Positions 16,326 through 26,143 are shown, numbered from the stretch's first letter. The stretch: DNA of 64,000 nucleotides from Flavobacterium panacagri (GCF_030378165.1 NZ_CP119766.1:620001-684000), one strand, 5' to 3'. Numbers and translations are program-made. Notes: generated from the sequence alone by a model not told the origin.

Positions 16326-16338
16326 ATTGCTATTTTTG
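16305..16338 (+). promoter_or_regulatory. Promoter of the DUF5686 gene, overlapping the frr terminator
   Basis: TTG at 16305-16307, 23 nt, then TATTTTTG at 16331-16338. It fits TTG-N17-23-TAnnTTTG. The -33 lies inside the terminator loop. Confidence 0.5.
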
Positions 16339-16385
16339 CATACGAAAATTTAATTCTTTTCGTTTTTGAAACTATATCATTCTGT

Positions 16386-18881
16386 ATGAAGCTATTTTGT
16401 TTTTTGACTTTGTTTTTTACGCTTACACTTCAGGCGCAAATTCAAATAAACGGAATCGTTACCGATTCAAACAACAAACCTCTTCCGTTTGCCACCATTA
16501 CCACTTCAGAAAACAACAACACTATTACAGATGTTGATGGGAAGTTCATTTTCAAGATTAGTACATCGGCAAATACTTTAACAGTCTCTTACGTTGGTTT
16601 TCAAAAGAAGACAATTGCATTAATCAAAAACAAAACTTTTTATGCTGTTTCACTTACGCAGCAGACAGATGATTTAAAAGAAGTTATTGTTTCCAACGAA
16701 AATCCGGCTTTAACCATAATACGAAAAGTAATAGCCAGCAAATGGCAAAATGATCCACAGAAAAAGCTCAATAATTTCGAGTATAAAACCTACAACAAAC
16801 TTATTGTAACAGCCAATCCAGACTCTATAGATGGGAGAGTTGATTCTTCAGCATCTTATAAAGATTTAGATAAAAAAATAATTAATGTTGATTCCTCCGA
16901 TTATAAATTCAAAGAAATTATAAGCAAACAGCATTTATTTCAAACAGAGAAAGTCTCTCAATATCAATTTACAAACAAAAAATTAAAAGAAACTGTTCTT
17001 GGCACTAAAATGGCAGGATTTAAACAGCCAATTTATGAAGTGCTAGCATTTAATCTTCAGTCAATTTCGATTTATGATCCGAAATATGAATTGTTTGAGA
17101 CTAAATATGAAAATCCAATTTCAAACTCTGCAACATCTACCTACAATTATAAATTATTAGACACTGTAAGTATTAAAGGTCGTGACGCTTACATGATTTA
17201 TTTCAAAAACAAACTTAAGCGAAGATCATCTGGTTTAGAAGGAGTTTTATATATTGACAAAGAAAATTTTGCTGTCGCTAAAGCCGTAATGCGAATTAAA
17301 GGCGTTTTGGACATCAGCGGTATCCATGAATTTGAATATATTCCGAAAGAAAAAATCTGGTTCCAAAGCAATACCACTTTCAAAATTGTCAAAGGAAAAA
17401 ATGATGATGATATTAGAATTCTTGGCGGAACGATTCAATTTGACGGAGATGTTGAAGAGAATTTTGAACCGAGAAAAAAAGTGGCTTCAGATTTTACTTA
17501 TCTGCTTTCTGAGAGTAATAGCTTTGATGTTCGTTTCAACACGAGCAGTCCTGTAAAAAACCCATCACTTTATATCGAAATTAATGACGATGCTGCTAAA
17601 AAACCAGAAAGTTTCTGGGAAGCTTACCGAAAAGAAAATCTTGACTTAAAAAGCCAAAAAACATATCAATTACTGGACAGTATTTCTGTCAGCAATCGAA
17701 TTGAAAAACGCTTGGGCATTGGCCGAAAAATTATAAATGGTTTTTATCCAATCGGCCCAGTTGATTTGGATTTAAAAAAGATCATTAGCTATAACAATTA
17801 TGAAGGCTTTCGTGTTGGTTTAGGCGGTATTACAAATGATCGATTATCGAAAAACTTCCGAATTGAAGGTTATACAGCATACGGAACAAAAGATGGTGCT
17901 TTTAAATATAGTTTAGGCGCTGGCGTTTTATTAGACAAATACACCAATACTTGGTTTAACGGCTATTACACAGATGATGTTCGTGAGATTGCAAGTACTG
18001 TTTTTGCAGTTGACAAACGTGTTTTTAAAATTTATGATCCGCGTCCAATTAACATCAGTACATTTTATGAATATTCGGGATGGCGCGGTAATATTCAAAC
18101 CAAAATTATTCCTAAAACAGAAGCTGTTCTAGAGTTTTCAAGAAATTATATCGAGCCAAAATTTGATTATTTATTTAATTACGACGGAAAATTGTATTCG
18201 AGTTATGTGATGACAACGGCAATGCTTTCTATTGTTTGGGCGCCTTTCAGTGATTTTATGCAGACTCCAACGGGAAGAAATGAATCGGAAAAAAGATTTC
18301 CTAGGTTTACTTTTCAATACACGCAGTCTTTGCCGAATGTATTTGATAATGATTTTACTTTTAGCAAAATCGATTTTAAAGCTGAATACGAAAAGAAATA
18401 TTTAAACCGTCAGAAAACCAGTTTGCTTTTCCAAGCAGGTTTAGCCATGGGAGATGTTCCGATTACACATTTGTACAATACTTCTCCGAATAATTTAACT
18501 AAAGAAACGGTTGTACAGCGTATTACTTTTTCGGGAAGAAATGCTTTTGAAACGATGTTTTTTAACGAGTTTTTCTCTAGTCAATACTTAATGTTTCAAA
18601 TTAAACATGGTTTTGACCGTATTACAATTCTCAAAAAGGTCAGACCTTCATTGGTTATAGTTTCGAGAATGGCTTGGGGTAATATGGAAAACCCTGAACA
18701 GCATGTTGGCCCATCTTACAAAACACTTGAAAGAGGCTTTTATGAATCAGGTTTAGAATTAAACAAAATTTACAAAGGTTTTGGTTTGGCTGGATTCTAT
18801 CGTTATGGCCCAAATCAGTTATTGAAGTTTGAAGATAATATTGCGGTTAAGATTTCTTATGTACTGGATCTGGGACTTTAA
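16386..18881 (+). CDS. Outer-membrane protein with carboxypeptidase-regulatory-like domain, DUF5686 family
   Basis: 831 residues from the ATG at 16386, which gives the signal peptide MKLFCFLTLFFTLTLQAQ. Residues about 20-105 form the CarboxypepD_reg-like sandwich (INGIVTDSNNKPLPFATITT, TDVDGKFIFKI, LTVSYVGFQKK). The rest matches the DUF5686 pattern: a conserved central region (ISIYDPKYELFETKYENPIS) and a C-terminal half of many beta-strands ending in VKISYVLDLGL, typical of an outer-membrane barrel. It has its own promoter. The substrate is unknown. Confidence 0.85.
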   Translation: MKLFCFLTLFFTLTLQAQIQINGIVTDSNNKPLPFATITTSENNNTITDVDGKFIFKISTSANTLTVSYVGFQKKTIALIKNKTFYAVSLTQQTDDLKEVIVSNENPALTIIRKVIASKWQNDPQKKLNNFEYKTYNKLIVTANPDSIDGRVDSSASYKDLDKKIINVDSSDYKFKEIISKQHLFQTEKVSQYQFTNKKLKETVLGTKMAGFKQPIYEVLAFNLQSISIYDPKYELFETKYENPISNSATSTYNYKLLDTVSIKGRDAYMIYFKNKLKRRSSGLEGVLYIDKENFAVAKAVMRIKGVLDISGIHEFEYIPKEKIWFQSNTTFKIVKGKNDDDIRILGGTIQFDGDVEENFEPRKKVASDFTYLLSESNSFDVRFNTSSPVKNPSLYIEINDDAAKKPESFWEAYRKENLDLKSQKTYQLLDSISVSNRIEKRLGIGRKIINGFYPIGPVDLDLKKIISYNNYEGFRVGLGGITNDRLSKNFRIEGYTAYGTKDGAFKYSLGAGVLLDKYTNTWFNGYYTDDVREIASTVFAVDKRVFKIYDPRPINISTFYEYSGWRGNIQTKIIPKTEAVLEFSRNYIEPKFDYLFNYDGKLYSSYVMTTAMLSIVWAPFSDFMQTPTGRNESEKRFPRFTFQYTQSLPNVFDNDFTFSKIDFKAEYEKKYLNRQKTSLLFQAGLAMGDVPITHLYNTSPNNLTKETVVQRITFSGRNAFETMFFNEFFSSQYLMFQIKHGFDRITILKKVRPSLVIVSRMAWGNMENPEQHVGPSYKTLERGFYESGLELNKIYKGFGLAGFYRYGPNQLLKFEDNIAVKISYVLDLGL

Positions 18882-19035
18882 TTGTAAATTCCAATTTTTT
18901 GAAATTCCAAATTCCAATACGTTCGTTAGAAATCTTTGTCAAAGTTTAAAACTTTGACAAAGTTCTTCGCAAATAAAAAAAATCCCAAATCCCAATCACT
19001 AAAATTGGAATTTGGAATTTCAAAAAATTGAGATT
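18882..19035. repeat. Nested inverted repeats between convergent genes
   Basis: The outer pair gaaattccaaattccaat (18900-18917) and attggaatttggaatttc (19004-19021) encloses a second stem, ctttgtcaaagttt/aaactttgacaaag (18932-18961). The AATTGGAATTTGGAATTT unit also occurs at 2935-2952 and near 46489-46515. It may terminate both the DUF5686 gene and the antiporter gene. Confidence 0.75.
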
Positions 19036-19044
19036 TAAAACTAT

Positions 19045-21315
19045 TTATGGTTTAAGAATCAAAACCGAAGGCGTATTGTTCAGCCAAGTACTTTGAGATT
19101 CTATTAGTTTTTTCCAGCTGTCCAAACTTATAATCATTAGGTTTTGACCATCTAAAAACTCTTTTTTAATTGTTCTGTCATTCATAATCATAATATGATT
19201 TGGGGCAATCTGTTCTATAGATCGGATGGTTTCCTGAATCTCACGAGTACTTCGAACTTCTCCGCTTGCATCCAGAACCGTGATCTGAGAACCATTATTA
19301 TTGATTAATTTTTTAGCATAATCTATTAAAAAAGCATCTTCTTTACTAAAAACAGGAATAAACACTTGATTCATTTCTTCTAAATCTTTATCAATAAAAA
19401 TACCAACTGGCATTTTGGTTTTTGCAATTATATGACGTGTTCTTTCATCAAAAGGATTATTTTCAAACAAACCTTCTTTTCCGGTAAACTTATCAATCAA
19501 ACGATCTGGGTTTACAATTCGGGTTGTAAATCCAAGGATTTTTCCAAGCAAAGTTCCATCAAAGATAGATTGTCCAAGACCAACCAATAACAAATCATAA
19601 TCTCCATGATTTGCCGAATCAATAATATCGGTATCAATATCATTAGAAACTTTAAAAAGACTTACAATCTTTTGATTTAAACGATTGGATTCTTCGATAA
19701 CTGGAACCAGCATTTTTTTCTCATGATCTTTCACATCAAAAGAGTGAATTTCTGTACTCAATGACAAATGCATCGCTGTTACAATCGAGTTGTCTGGCTG
19801 TTTTTTAACTAAACTATTAGCGATTTGAAGCAGTTTTTTTCCTCTTTCTGGCGTTGCAAACGAAAGCAGAATTTTATATTTACTCTTACTTCCTATTTCT
19901 TCTGGCACAGCGGTTTCTTTATCTTTAAAAATGAATCCGATAAAATCTAAAGCTGGGCCTGTCATAAAAGTCGTAACCAAAGCCATGATTACCATCATCG
20001 TAAAAATCTCTGTAGATAAAACTCCAAGATCGTAACCGATATTCAGAACAACAAGTTCCATCAAACCACGTGTGTTCATTAATGCTCCAATTGCTAAACT
20101 ATCTTTCCAGCTTTGTCCGACAAATTTCGCTGCCAAAGCACTTCCAAAGAATTTACCTGCAACAGCAACAGCAATAATTAAACCTGTAATTTTCCATAAT
20201 TCAGGATCATTCAGCAAACCAATTTGTGTACGTAAACCAGTAAAAACAAAGAATAATGGCAATAAAACGATAATGGCTACATCTTCTACTTTTTCAATAA
20301 ATATGTTTCTGAATTTATTGTTTTCCGGCATAATTGCTCCTGCCAAGAAAGCTCCAAATAAAGCATGAATTCCGATTAATTCTGCTGCATAAGCAGAAAC
20401 CAAAAGTGTGATAAAGAAAATCGCAACAACTGGTTTATTCAAACTTTCACGAGTCGAATTTAAATCTCCAACACGTTTTAAGAACGGACGAACGATTTTC
20501 AACATAATAATTACGTATAAAATCGCTAAACCGATAACATATAACGAACTTGTAAATGAACCTGCTTTTACAATCGCAATTACAACAGCCAAAATACACC
20601 AAGCTGTAATATCATCGGCTGCCGCACACGTAATCGCGATCGTTCCTAGTTTTGTTTTCTGCATTCCTCGTTCCTGTACAATTCTGGCCAAAACCGGAAA
20701 AGCAGTTATACTCATGGCAATTCCCATAAATAATCCGAAAGAAGAAAACTCAACACCAATTGGGGCAAAAGTGTGGTATATAAAATAAGCTAAAGTTAAT
20801 CCTAAAGCAAACGGAATTACAATACTGGCGTGGCTGATCACAACCGCATCATGTGCTTTGTTTTTTAGTACTTTAAGATCCAATTCCATTCCGATTACGA
20901 ACATAAAAAGAATCAAACCAATCTGGCTTAAGAACTGCAAGTTTCCTAATGATTCTTTTGGAAATAAAGCGGCTGAAAATTCAGGAAAATACATTCCGAC
21001 CAAAGACGGCCCAAGAACAATACCTGCAATCATTTCTCCAATTACAGATGGCTGACCGATTTTTCTGAAAAACCATCCAAATAAACGGGCTACTAAAATG
21101 ATCGTAACGATCTGCGCCAATAAAATGGCTAACGGATGCTGTAAATTATGAACCATAGAATCCAAGAAGTCATTCCAATGGTTACTTTCGATTTGTTTTT
21201 TTACGATGTTGCGCCCCACTTCTAATGCGGCTCCTTTTGAAATTACCCAATAAATCAGTGCTGTAAAACCACCAATAATTGTAATGTAAAATACAGAGTT
21301 TTTAATGTTATTCAT
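19045..21315 (-). CDS. Kef-type cation:proton antiporter with C-terminal USP-like domain
   Basis: 756 residues from the ATG at 21315 (MNNIKNSVFYITII). After one N-terminal membrane segment, a CPA2-type core of about twelve segments shows QPSVIGEMIAGIVLGPSLVG, ITAFPVLARIVQE and HALFGAFLAGAIMPEN. The last 250 residues (from KSKYKILLSFATPERGKKL) form a cytoplasmic universal-stress-like region, not a TrkA-N domain. It probably exchanges Na+ or K+ for H+ across the inner membrane. Monocistronic. Confidence 0.9.
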   Translation of the reverse strand: MNNIKNSVFYITIIGGFTALIYWVISKGAALEVGRNIVKKQIESNHWNDFLDSMVHNLQHPLAILLAQIVTIILVARLFGWFFRKIGQPSVIGEMIAGIVLGPSLVGMYFPEFSAALFPKESLGNLQFLSQIGLILFMFVIGMELDLKVLKNKAHDAVVISHASIVIPFALGLTLAYFIYHTFAPIGVEFSSFGLFMGIAMSITAFPVLARIVQERGMQKTKLGTIAITCAAADDITAWCILAVVIAIVKAGSFTSSLYVIGLAILYVIIMLKIVRPFLKRVGDLNSTRESLNKPVVAIFFITLLVSAYAAELIGIHALFGAFLAGAIMPENNKFRNIFIEKVEDVAIIVLLPLFFVFTGLRTQIGLLNDPELWKITGLIIAVAVAGKFFGSALAAKFVGQSWKDSLAIGALMNTRGLMELVVLNIGYDLGVLSTEIFTMMVIMALVTTFMTGPALDFIGFIFKDKETAVPEEIGSKSKYKILLSFATPERGKKLLQIANSLVKKQPDNSIVTAMHLSLSTEIHSFDVKDHEKKMLVPVIEESNRLNQKIVSLFKVSNDIDTDIIDSANHGDYDLLLVGLGQSIFDGTLLGKILGFTTRIVNPDRLIDKFTGKEGLFENNPFDERTRHIIAKTKMPVGIFIDKDLEEMNQVFIPVFSKEDAFLIDYAKKLINNNGSQITVLDASGEVRSTREIQETIRSIEQIAPNHIMIMNDRTIKKEFLDGQNLMIISLDSWKKLIESQSTWLNNTPSVLILKP

Positions 21316-21428
21316 AACTCGTTCTTTTGATTTATTGCCGCAAATATCAGAACTGAGTTTTAAGTGAAAAAGCAAATTACAGGCTAATTTTCAATGTATG
21401 TAACAAGATGGAAAAACTTTGTAATAAG

Positions 21429-22148
21429 TTATAATTTTACCTTTTTCAAAAAATCAGAACGATAGGTTTCACTTAAGATTAAGGCTGTATTTTTATTGTT
21501 TTCTTCTAAATGATGAAGCACAATTTCGTTGTGATTAAAAAATTTTATCGCCTTTACCGCTACAATTTCTTTTTTGTTAATTCTACAGAAATCGGCGTCG
21601 GGTAATTCGTGTAAAAGGGTATCGAATTTTACATTCTTTAAATTCAGAAAACTTCCATCGGTAAGCAAAACTGTTTTATCACGGCTATCGCTTGAAGCTG
21701 TTGTGATGTATTGAATTTTATTAAAATACAGCAAAGTCTTTCCTTTATCTGTATTCAATTGCATGAACTTTTTGGAATTATCTGATTTATCGAAACGCTC
21801 AAAAGCTTTTGTAATGGCTTTTTGAAGACGTTCCAGTTTTACCGGTTTTGTGATATAATCAACAGCATCAATATTAAAAGCATCGGCGGCATAATCTTTA
21901 TAAGCGGTACAGAAAATCACTAATTTATTATCTAACATTTCAGCTAAATGCAAACCGTCCATTCCTGGCATTTCGATATCAGAAATTAAGAGATCAAAAT
22001 CCAGATCTGGAATATCAGACAAAAGTTTCTGCGGATTATTGAATGTTTTGACGATTTCCAATTCTGGAATTTGTTCGCAAAGCATTTTCAGATAAGTCAA
22101 TCCTGGAAGCTCATCGTCCAGAAGCAAGCATTTCAGTTTTGTATTCAA
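21429..22148 (-). CDS. LytTR-family response regulator
   Basis: 239 residues. Receiver domain 1-120 with acidic DDE at the start, phospho-acceptor Asp in DLLISDIEMPGMDGL, and the Thr/Lys switch residues in VIFCTAYKDYAADAF and YITKPVKLERL. The C-terminal LytTR DNA-binding domain begins near residue 130 (FNKIQYITTASSDSRDKTVL) and contains FCRINKKEIVAVKAI. It starts inside the last 38 nt of the histidine kinase gene, so the two are tightly coupled. Confidence 0.93.
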   Translation of the reverse strand: MNTKLKCLLLDDELPGLTYLKMLCEQIPELEIVKTFNNPQKLLSDIPDLDFDLLISDIEMPGMDGLHLAEMLDNKLVIFCTAYKDYAADAFNIDAVDYITKPVKLERLQKAITKAFERFDKSDNSKKFMQLNTDKGKTLLYFNKIQYITTASSDSRDKTVLLTDGSFLNLKNVKFDTLLHELPDADFCRINKKEIVAVKAIKFFNHNEIVLHHLEENNKNTALILSETYRSDFLKKVKL

Positions 22149-22872
22149 GTAAATCTATTTTTAGATGAGCAATATAAATGTCGTTTTCTATAAACTTATC
22201 GAGTTTGAAATTATTCTTGTAAATAATTCGAAGGCGATGTTCTAAAGTCGCATGACCAAAACCGCTTCGCTCCTTTTTCAACACTTTTTTATCTGAGATT
22301 TTGTTTGAAACGGTCATAAAAAAAGCATTGTCTTTAAATTCAAAAACTACCGAAATAAAAGCATCAGCACTTTGAAGATCGGCGTGTTTAAATGCATTTT
22401 CTATTAAATCAATTGAAATCAAAGGCGCTAACAAAGGCTGATCGTATAATTTATCGTCTTCGTTGATATTCGTTTTAATCTTCAATTCAAAAAGCGGACT
22501 GATTTTAATTTTATTGATTTCGATTAGATTCAGTGCAAAATTGATTTCTTCTTTTGCCGTCACAAATTTCTTTTTGCTTTCATATAAAATATAATCCAAA
22601 ACATTGGCCAGTTTATCTAAGGCGAAATACGTTTGATAAGCATGTGACTGAATCGAATTTAAAATATTCTTAAACAAATGCGGATTTAGTTTTGATTCAA
22701 GATTTTCTAACTGAAGATCATTTACTTTTACTTCAAGCGCATAAAAACTCTTTTCTGCATCTTCTTTTGCTTTTTTGGCCTGCATCAATTGATAAATCAT
22801 AAAACAAATGATGACAATCAGCAAGAAAAGAATCGCTAAAAAAATAAATGTTGTGGTATTGTTGTTCTCCAT
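22111..22872 (-). CDS. Sensor histidine kinase, LytS/YehU type (His_kinase family)
   Basis: 253 residues. One N-terminal membrane segment (FIFLAILFLLIVIICFMIYQ), a short coiled coil, then the His_kinase dimerisation region with ESKLNPHLFKNILNSIQ. The phosphorylated His is in NPHLFKN; the common form is NPHFLFN. The ATPase N-box is IDLIENAFKHA and the G2-like region is SGFGHATLEHRLRII. It has no extracellular sensor, so it may depend on the membrane protein encoded 4 nt upstream. It phosphorylates the LytTR regulator. Confidence 0.9.
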   Translation of the reverse strand: MENNNTTTFIFLAILFLLIVIICFMIYQLMQAKKAKEDAEKSFYALEVKVNDLQLENLESKLNPHLFKNILNSIQSHAYQTYFALDKLANVLDYILYESKKKFVTAKEEINFALNLIEINKIKISPLFELKIKTNINEDDKLYDQPLLAPLISIDLIENAFKHADLQSADAFISVVFEFKDNAFFMTVSNKISDKKVLKKERSGFGHATLEHRLRIIYKNNFKLDKFIENDIYIAHLKIDLLEYKTEMLASGR

Positions 22873-22876
22873 ATTT

Positions 22877-23326
22877 TTAAGATTGTAAACTTCCCTTTAA
22901 TGTCATTCTATAATGAACTAAAATTCCAATTGTTAAAATTAAAATACTAGAAATCCAAAGATAATATCCTAACTCAAAAGAAATAATTTTAGCCATTGCT
23001 CCACTTTCAGCTCCCAAAATTTCACTCCAAAAAGAAAAAGAAACTGCCAAAGCTGATGCTAATAAACTCAGAGAAATAGCTTTTGGATCATTTTTCCAGA
23101 AATATATAATTGCATATAAACACAATGGATTTGCCAGCCAAATAATTTCTTCAAACAATCCACCACCCATAAAAGCGATCGCCCCCATAAAAAAATAGTC
23201 AAACGATGCACCTGTTTTTGTTTCTCCTCCGTAATTTACAATTAATGCATTTTGGCTTAATGAAAATAAAAGCAACAATAAACTCAAACCAATCGTTATA
23301 AACTTAATCTTTTTGGAATACATCAT
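22877..23326 (-). CDS. Membrane protein at the head of the LytTR two-component operon
   Basis: 149 residues with about four membrane segments (FITIGLSLLLLLFSLSQNA, a region around DYFFMGAIAFMGGGLFEEII, AISLSLLASALAVSFSFWS and YYLWISSILILTIGILVHY). No family is recognised. It ends 4 nt before the kinase start, so the three genes form one operon. Since the kinase lacks a sensor domain, this protein is a candidate signal receptor; that is inference only. Confidence 0.75.
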   Translation of the reverse strand: MMYSKKIKFITIGLSLLLLLFSLSQNALIVNYGGETKTGASFDYFFMGAIAFMGGGLFEEIIWLANPLCLYAIIYFWKNDPKAISLSLLASALAVSFSFWSEILGAESGAMAKIISFELGYYLWISSILILTIGILVHYRMTLKGSLQS

Positions 23327-23485
23327 TTTTTATTCTCTTGTATTAATAAATTAATTGCAAATATGAGAAAACCTTGCGAGTAAAATATAAAAAGCACACA
23401 TTTTCTCTTTCTCAAACATTATGCATTTTTGTGTTAACGTTAAGTAAAATACTGTGGTTAATTTATGATTTCGAGCACTTTTCAC

Positions 23486-23493
23486 TACATTTG
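23486..23493 (+). promoter_or_regulatory. -7 element of the MMPL transporter promoter
   Basis: TACATTTG matches TAnnTTTG and lies 20 nt before the ATG at 23514. No TTG is found at the usual spacing. Confidence 0.45.
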
Positions 23494-23513
23494 CATCCAT
23501 TTTTAAAGAATAT

Positions 23514-25880
23514 ATGAAAAACGCTGTCCAAGTCGGATTTTGGGAAAAACTGGCCCGAATTATACTTAAAAACAGAATAACTATTTTGGTTATTCTTTCC
23601 CTGTTAACTATTTTCCTTGGTTATCAATGGAAAAACCTGTCTATGACTTATACCGAAGCCAACTTGCTTCCAAAAGATCATATTGCGAATAAAGATTATC
23701 AAAAATTTCTTGATAAGTTCGGCGAAGAAGGAAACCTGATTGTGATTGGTTTTAAAGATCCGAAGTTTTTTACACCTAAGAATTACGCTGCCTGGACAGA
23801 ATTAATGAATGGTTTGAAAAAAGCGAAAGAAGTTGATTTGGTAATTTCTTTGAATGACTTAAAGAAACTGGAAAAAGATACTGTAAATCAAAAATTTGTT
23901 TTAGCGCCATTTATTGAAGAAAGCAAAGTACTTGATCCTGCTTATTTAAAAACGGTTCAATATGATTTGTTTCACAATCTTCCTTTTTATGAAGGGCTTT
24001 TGTTTAACAAAGAAAGCGGGAGTGTTCGTTCTGCCATCTACATGAATAAAGCGCTGGTAAATACAGCTGAAAGAAAGACTTTTATCTTAAAAGATTTAGT
24101 TCCGAAAATTGATAAATTCGAAAAAACAACAGGAATCGATCTTAAAGTTTCGGGAATGCCTTACATCCGTACGATCAATGCGGATAATATGAAAGGCGAA
24201 ATCGGACTTTTTATTGGAGCGTCTTTATTAACGGTTTCTTTAATTTTCTTTTTCTTCTTCCGTTCATTCAGAGCTACATTTATTTCGATTTGTATTTTAA
24301 TTGTCGGCGTAACCTGGTCGTTTGGAACACTTGGATTATTTGGATATAAAATCACGATTTTAACGGCTATTATTCCACCGCTGATTATCGTAATCGGAAT
24401 TACCAACTGTATTTTCCTGATTAATAAATACCAGCAGGAAATTAAACTGCATAACAATCAGGCAAAAGCGTTACAGCGTGTGATTTCAAAAATTGGTTCT
24501 TCGACTTTGATGACCAATTTAACTGCTGCAATTGGTTTTGCAACCTTGATGATTACCGGAAACGAATTACTTTTTGAATTTGGATTGGTAACTTCTATCA
24601 ACGTGCTTTCTGTTTATACTTTGACACTTTTTATCGTGCCGATTATTTACAGTTTTATGCCATTGCCAAAAGCGAAACACTTATACCACTTAGACAAAAC
24701 GTATATTTCAACGCTGTTGAATGTGGTTGCTAATATCGTTAAAGGTAAAAAGACAATCGTTTACACTATTTATGCTATCCTTTTTATAATAAGTTTAAAT
24801 GGAGTGAGACAAATGAAAGTATCAGGAAGTTTAATTGGCGAAATGCCGAAAACAGCTTCTTTCTTTAAAGATATTTTATTTTACGAAAAGGAATTCAACG
24901 GAGTTATGCCGCTGGAAATTATGATTGACACTAAAAAGAAAAAAGGTGTCATGAAGCCGGCTACAATTCGTAAAATGGATGAATTGCAAAATACCATTTC
25001 AGAAATTCCCGAATTAGCAAAACCGGTTTCGGTTGTCAATTTGGTTAAATATGCCAAACAAGCTTTTTATAACGGAAACCCTGAATATTACCAATTGCCG
25101 ACTTCACAGGAACAGACTTTTATTTTGGGTTATGCTAAAAATGCAACCAAAAACAGTAAAGAAAATTTAATGAAAGCTTATGTGGATTCGACTGGACAAT
25201 ATGCCCGAATCACGACTTTCATGAAAGATATTGGAACAGATGAAATGGCAAAAGTAGAAGGAAAACTCCGCAAAAAAATTGATGAAATTTTCCCGAAAGA
25301 CCGTTACGAAGTTACGATTACAGGAAAAGCTTTAGTTTTCCAAAAAGGAACAACTTATCTGGCACATAACTTAATCGAATCGTTACTTTTTGCAATTGCA
25401 ACGATTGCAATTTTGATGCTGTATTTATTCCGTTCGTTCAAAATGGTAGCTGCTTCTTTGATTACGAATATTTTACCGCTTTGTATTACTTCGGGATTAA
25501 TGGGGTATTTCGGAATTCCGTTAAAACCTTCAACGATTTTGGTATTCAGTATCGCTTTCGGAATTTCGGTAGATAATGCGATTCAGTTTATGGCGAAATA
25601 CAAACATGACCTGATTCAAAACCGTGGAAAAGTGAAGAAATCTGTTTTCAGTGCCTTAAGAGAAACTGGTGTAAGTACTTTCTATACTTCTGTAGTTTTG
25701 ATCTTAGGTTTTGCGACTTTTACTTTATCAAGTTTCAGCGGAACAATCGCCTTAGGAGGATTAATTTCCTGTACTTTGGTTTTTGCCATGTTTGCTAACT
25801 TGGTTGTATTGCCATCACTGGTTTTAACTTTTGAGAAGAAGAAAACTAAGAAAGAGGAATTGGAGAATTTGGAGAAATAA
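23514..25880 (+). CDS. MMPL/RND-family exporter
   Basis: 788 residues. Two repeats of the MMPL-type RND fold, each with one membrane segment, a periplasmic domain and five more segments. The first half shows SGMPYIRTINADNMKGEIGL followed by membrane segments. The second half shows ITGKALVFQKGTTYLAHNLI and then IAFGISVDNAIQFMAKY, the conserved segment of this superfamily. Such proteins move lipids, hopanoids or drugs out of the inner membrane using the proton gradient. It stands alone, divergent from the LytTR operon; the substrate cannot be deduced. Confidence 0.9.
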   Translation: MKNAVQVGFWEKLARIILKNRITILVILSLLTIFLGYQWKNLSMTYTEANLLPKDHIANKDYQKFLDKFGEEGNLIVIGFKDPKFFTPKNYAAWTELMNGLKKAKEVDLVISLNDLKKLEKDTVNQKFVLAPFIEESKVLDPAYLKTVQYDLFHNLPFYEGLLFNKESGSVRSAIYMNKALVNTAERKTFILKDLVPKIDKFEKTTGIDLKVSGMPYIRTINADNMKGEIGLFIGASLLTVSLIFFFFFRSFRATFISICILIVGVTWSFGTLGLFGYKITILTAIIPPLIIVIGITNCIFLINKYQQEIKLHNNQAKALQRVISKIGSSTLMTNLTAAIGFATLMITGNELLFEFGLVTSINVLSVYTLTLFIVPIIYSFMPLPKAKHLYHLDKTYISTLLNVVANIVKGKKTIVYTIYAILFIISLNGVRQMKVSGSLIGEMPKTASFFKDILFYEKEFNGVMPLEIMIDTKKKKGVMKPATIRKMDELQNTISEIPELAKPVSVVNLVKYAKQAFYNGNPEYYQLPTSQEQTFILGYAKNATKNSKENLMKAYVDSTGQYARITTFMKDIGTDEMAKVEGKLRKKIDEIFPKDRYEVTITGKALVFQKGTTYLAHNLIESLLFAIATIAILMLYLFRSFKMVAASLITNILPLCITSGLMGYFGIPLKPSTILVFSIAFGISVDNAIQFMAKYKHDLIQNRGKVKKSVFSALRETGVSTFYTSVVLILGFATFTLSSFSGTIALGGLISCTLVFAMFANLVVLPSLVLTFEKKKTKKEELENLEK

Positions 25881-25906
25881 TTTTTCTTTGCCCATATAAA
25901 GATATT

Positions 25907-25964
25907 CGCCACAAATTCACGAATTTATTTAAAAACAAATTTTAATAATTCGTGAATTCGTGGC
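25907..25964. repeat. Inverted repeat, CCACGAATTCACGAATT family (copy 2)
   Basis: CGCCACAAATTCACGAATT (25907-25925) and AATTCGTGAATTCGTGGC (25947-25964) form a stem with one mismatch. It lies directly after the MMPL gene. Confidence 0.85.
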
Positions 25965-26029
25965 TTATAAATTTACACTAATACTCGCCTTAACAACAAA
26001 ATAGAAGAAAAATAGCTTCTTTTGAAATT

Positions 26030-26116
26030 GAGTGCCCTAGCCCTGATCGAAGCGGCATCCTTTCTATTTTTTCTTTAAAAATAGAAAGATACAGCGAAGA
26101 GCAGGAAACAGCTTCA
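26030..26116 (+). ncRNA. Structured RNA candidate, possibly the flavobacterial Flavo-1-type motif
   Basis: The stretch has a 12-bp hairpin with a 5-nt loop (CTTTCTATTTTT at 26060-26071 with AAAAATAGAAAG at 26077-26088). It is flanked by conserved-looking AGCCCTGATCGAAGCGGCAT on the left and ACAGCGAAGAGCAGGAAACA on the right; CCTG and CAGG can close the outer stem. I recall this layout (AGCCCTGAT-GAAGCGGCATCC, variable hairpin, GATA-AGCG-AGCAGGA) as frequent between genes of flavobacteria. The name Flavo-1 is from memory and not checked. It ends about 20 nt before the asnS -7 element. Confidence 0.5.
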
Positions 26117-26135
26117 AAAATTAATTATTATCGTT

Positions 26136-26143
26136 TATATTTG
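26136..26143 (+). promoter_or_regulatory. asnS: -7 element of the asnS promoter
   Basis: TATATTTG matches TAnnTTTG, 68 nt before the asnS ATG. TTC lies 20 nt upstream as a weak -33. Confidence 0.5.
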
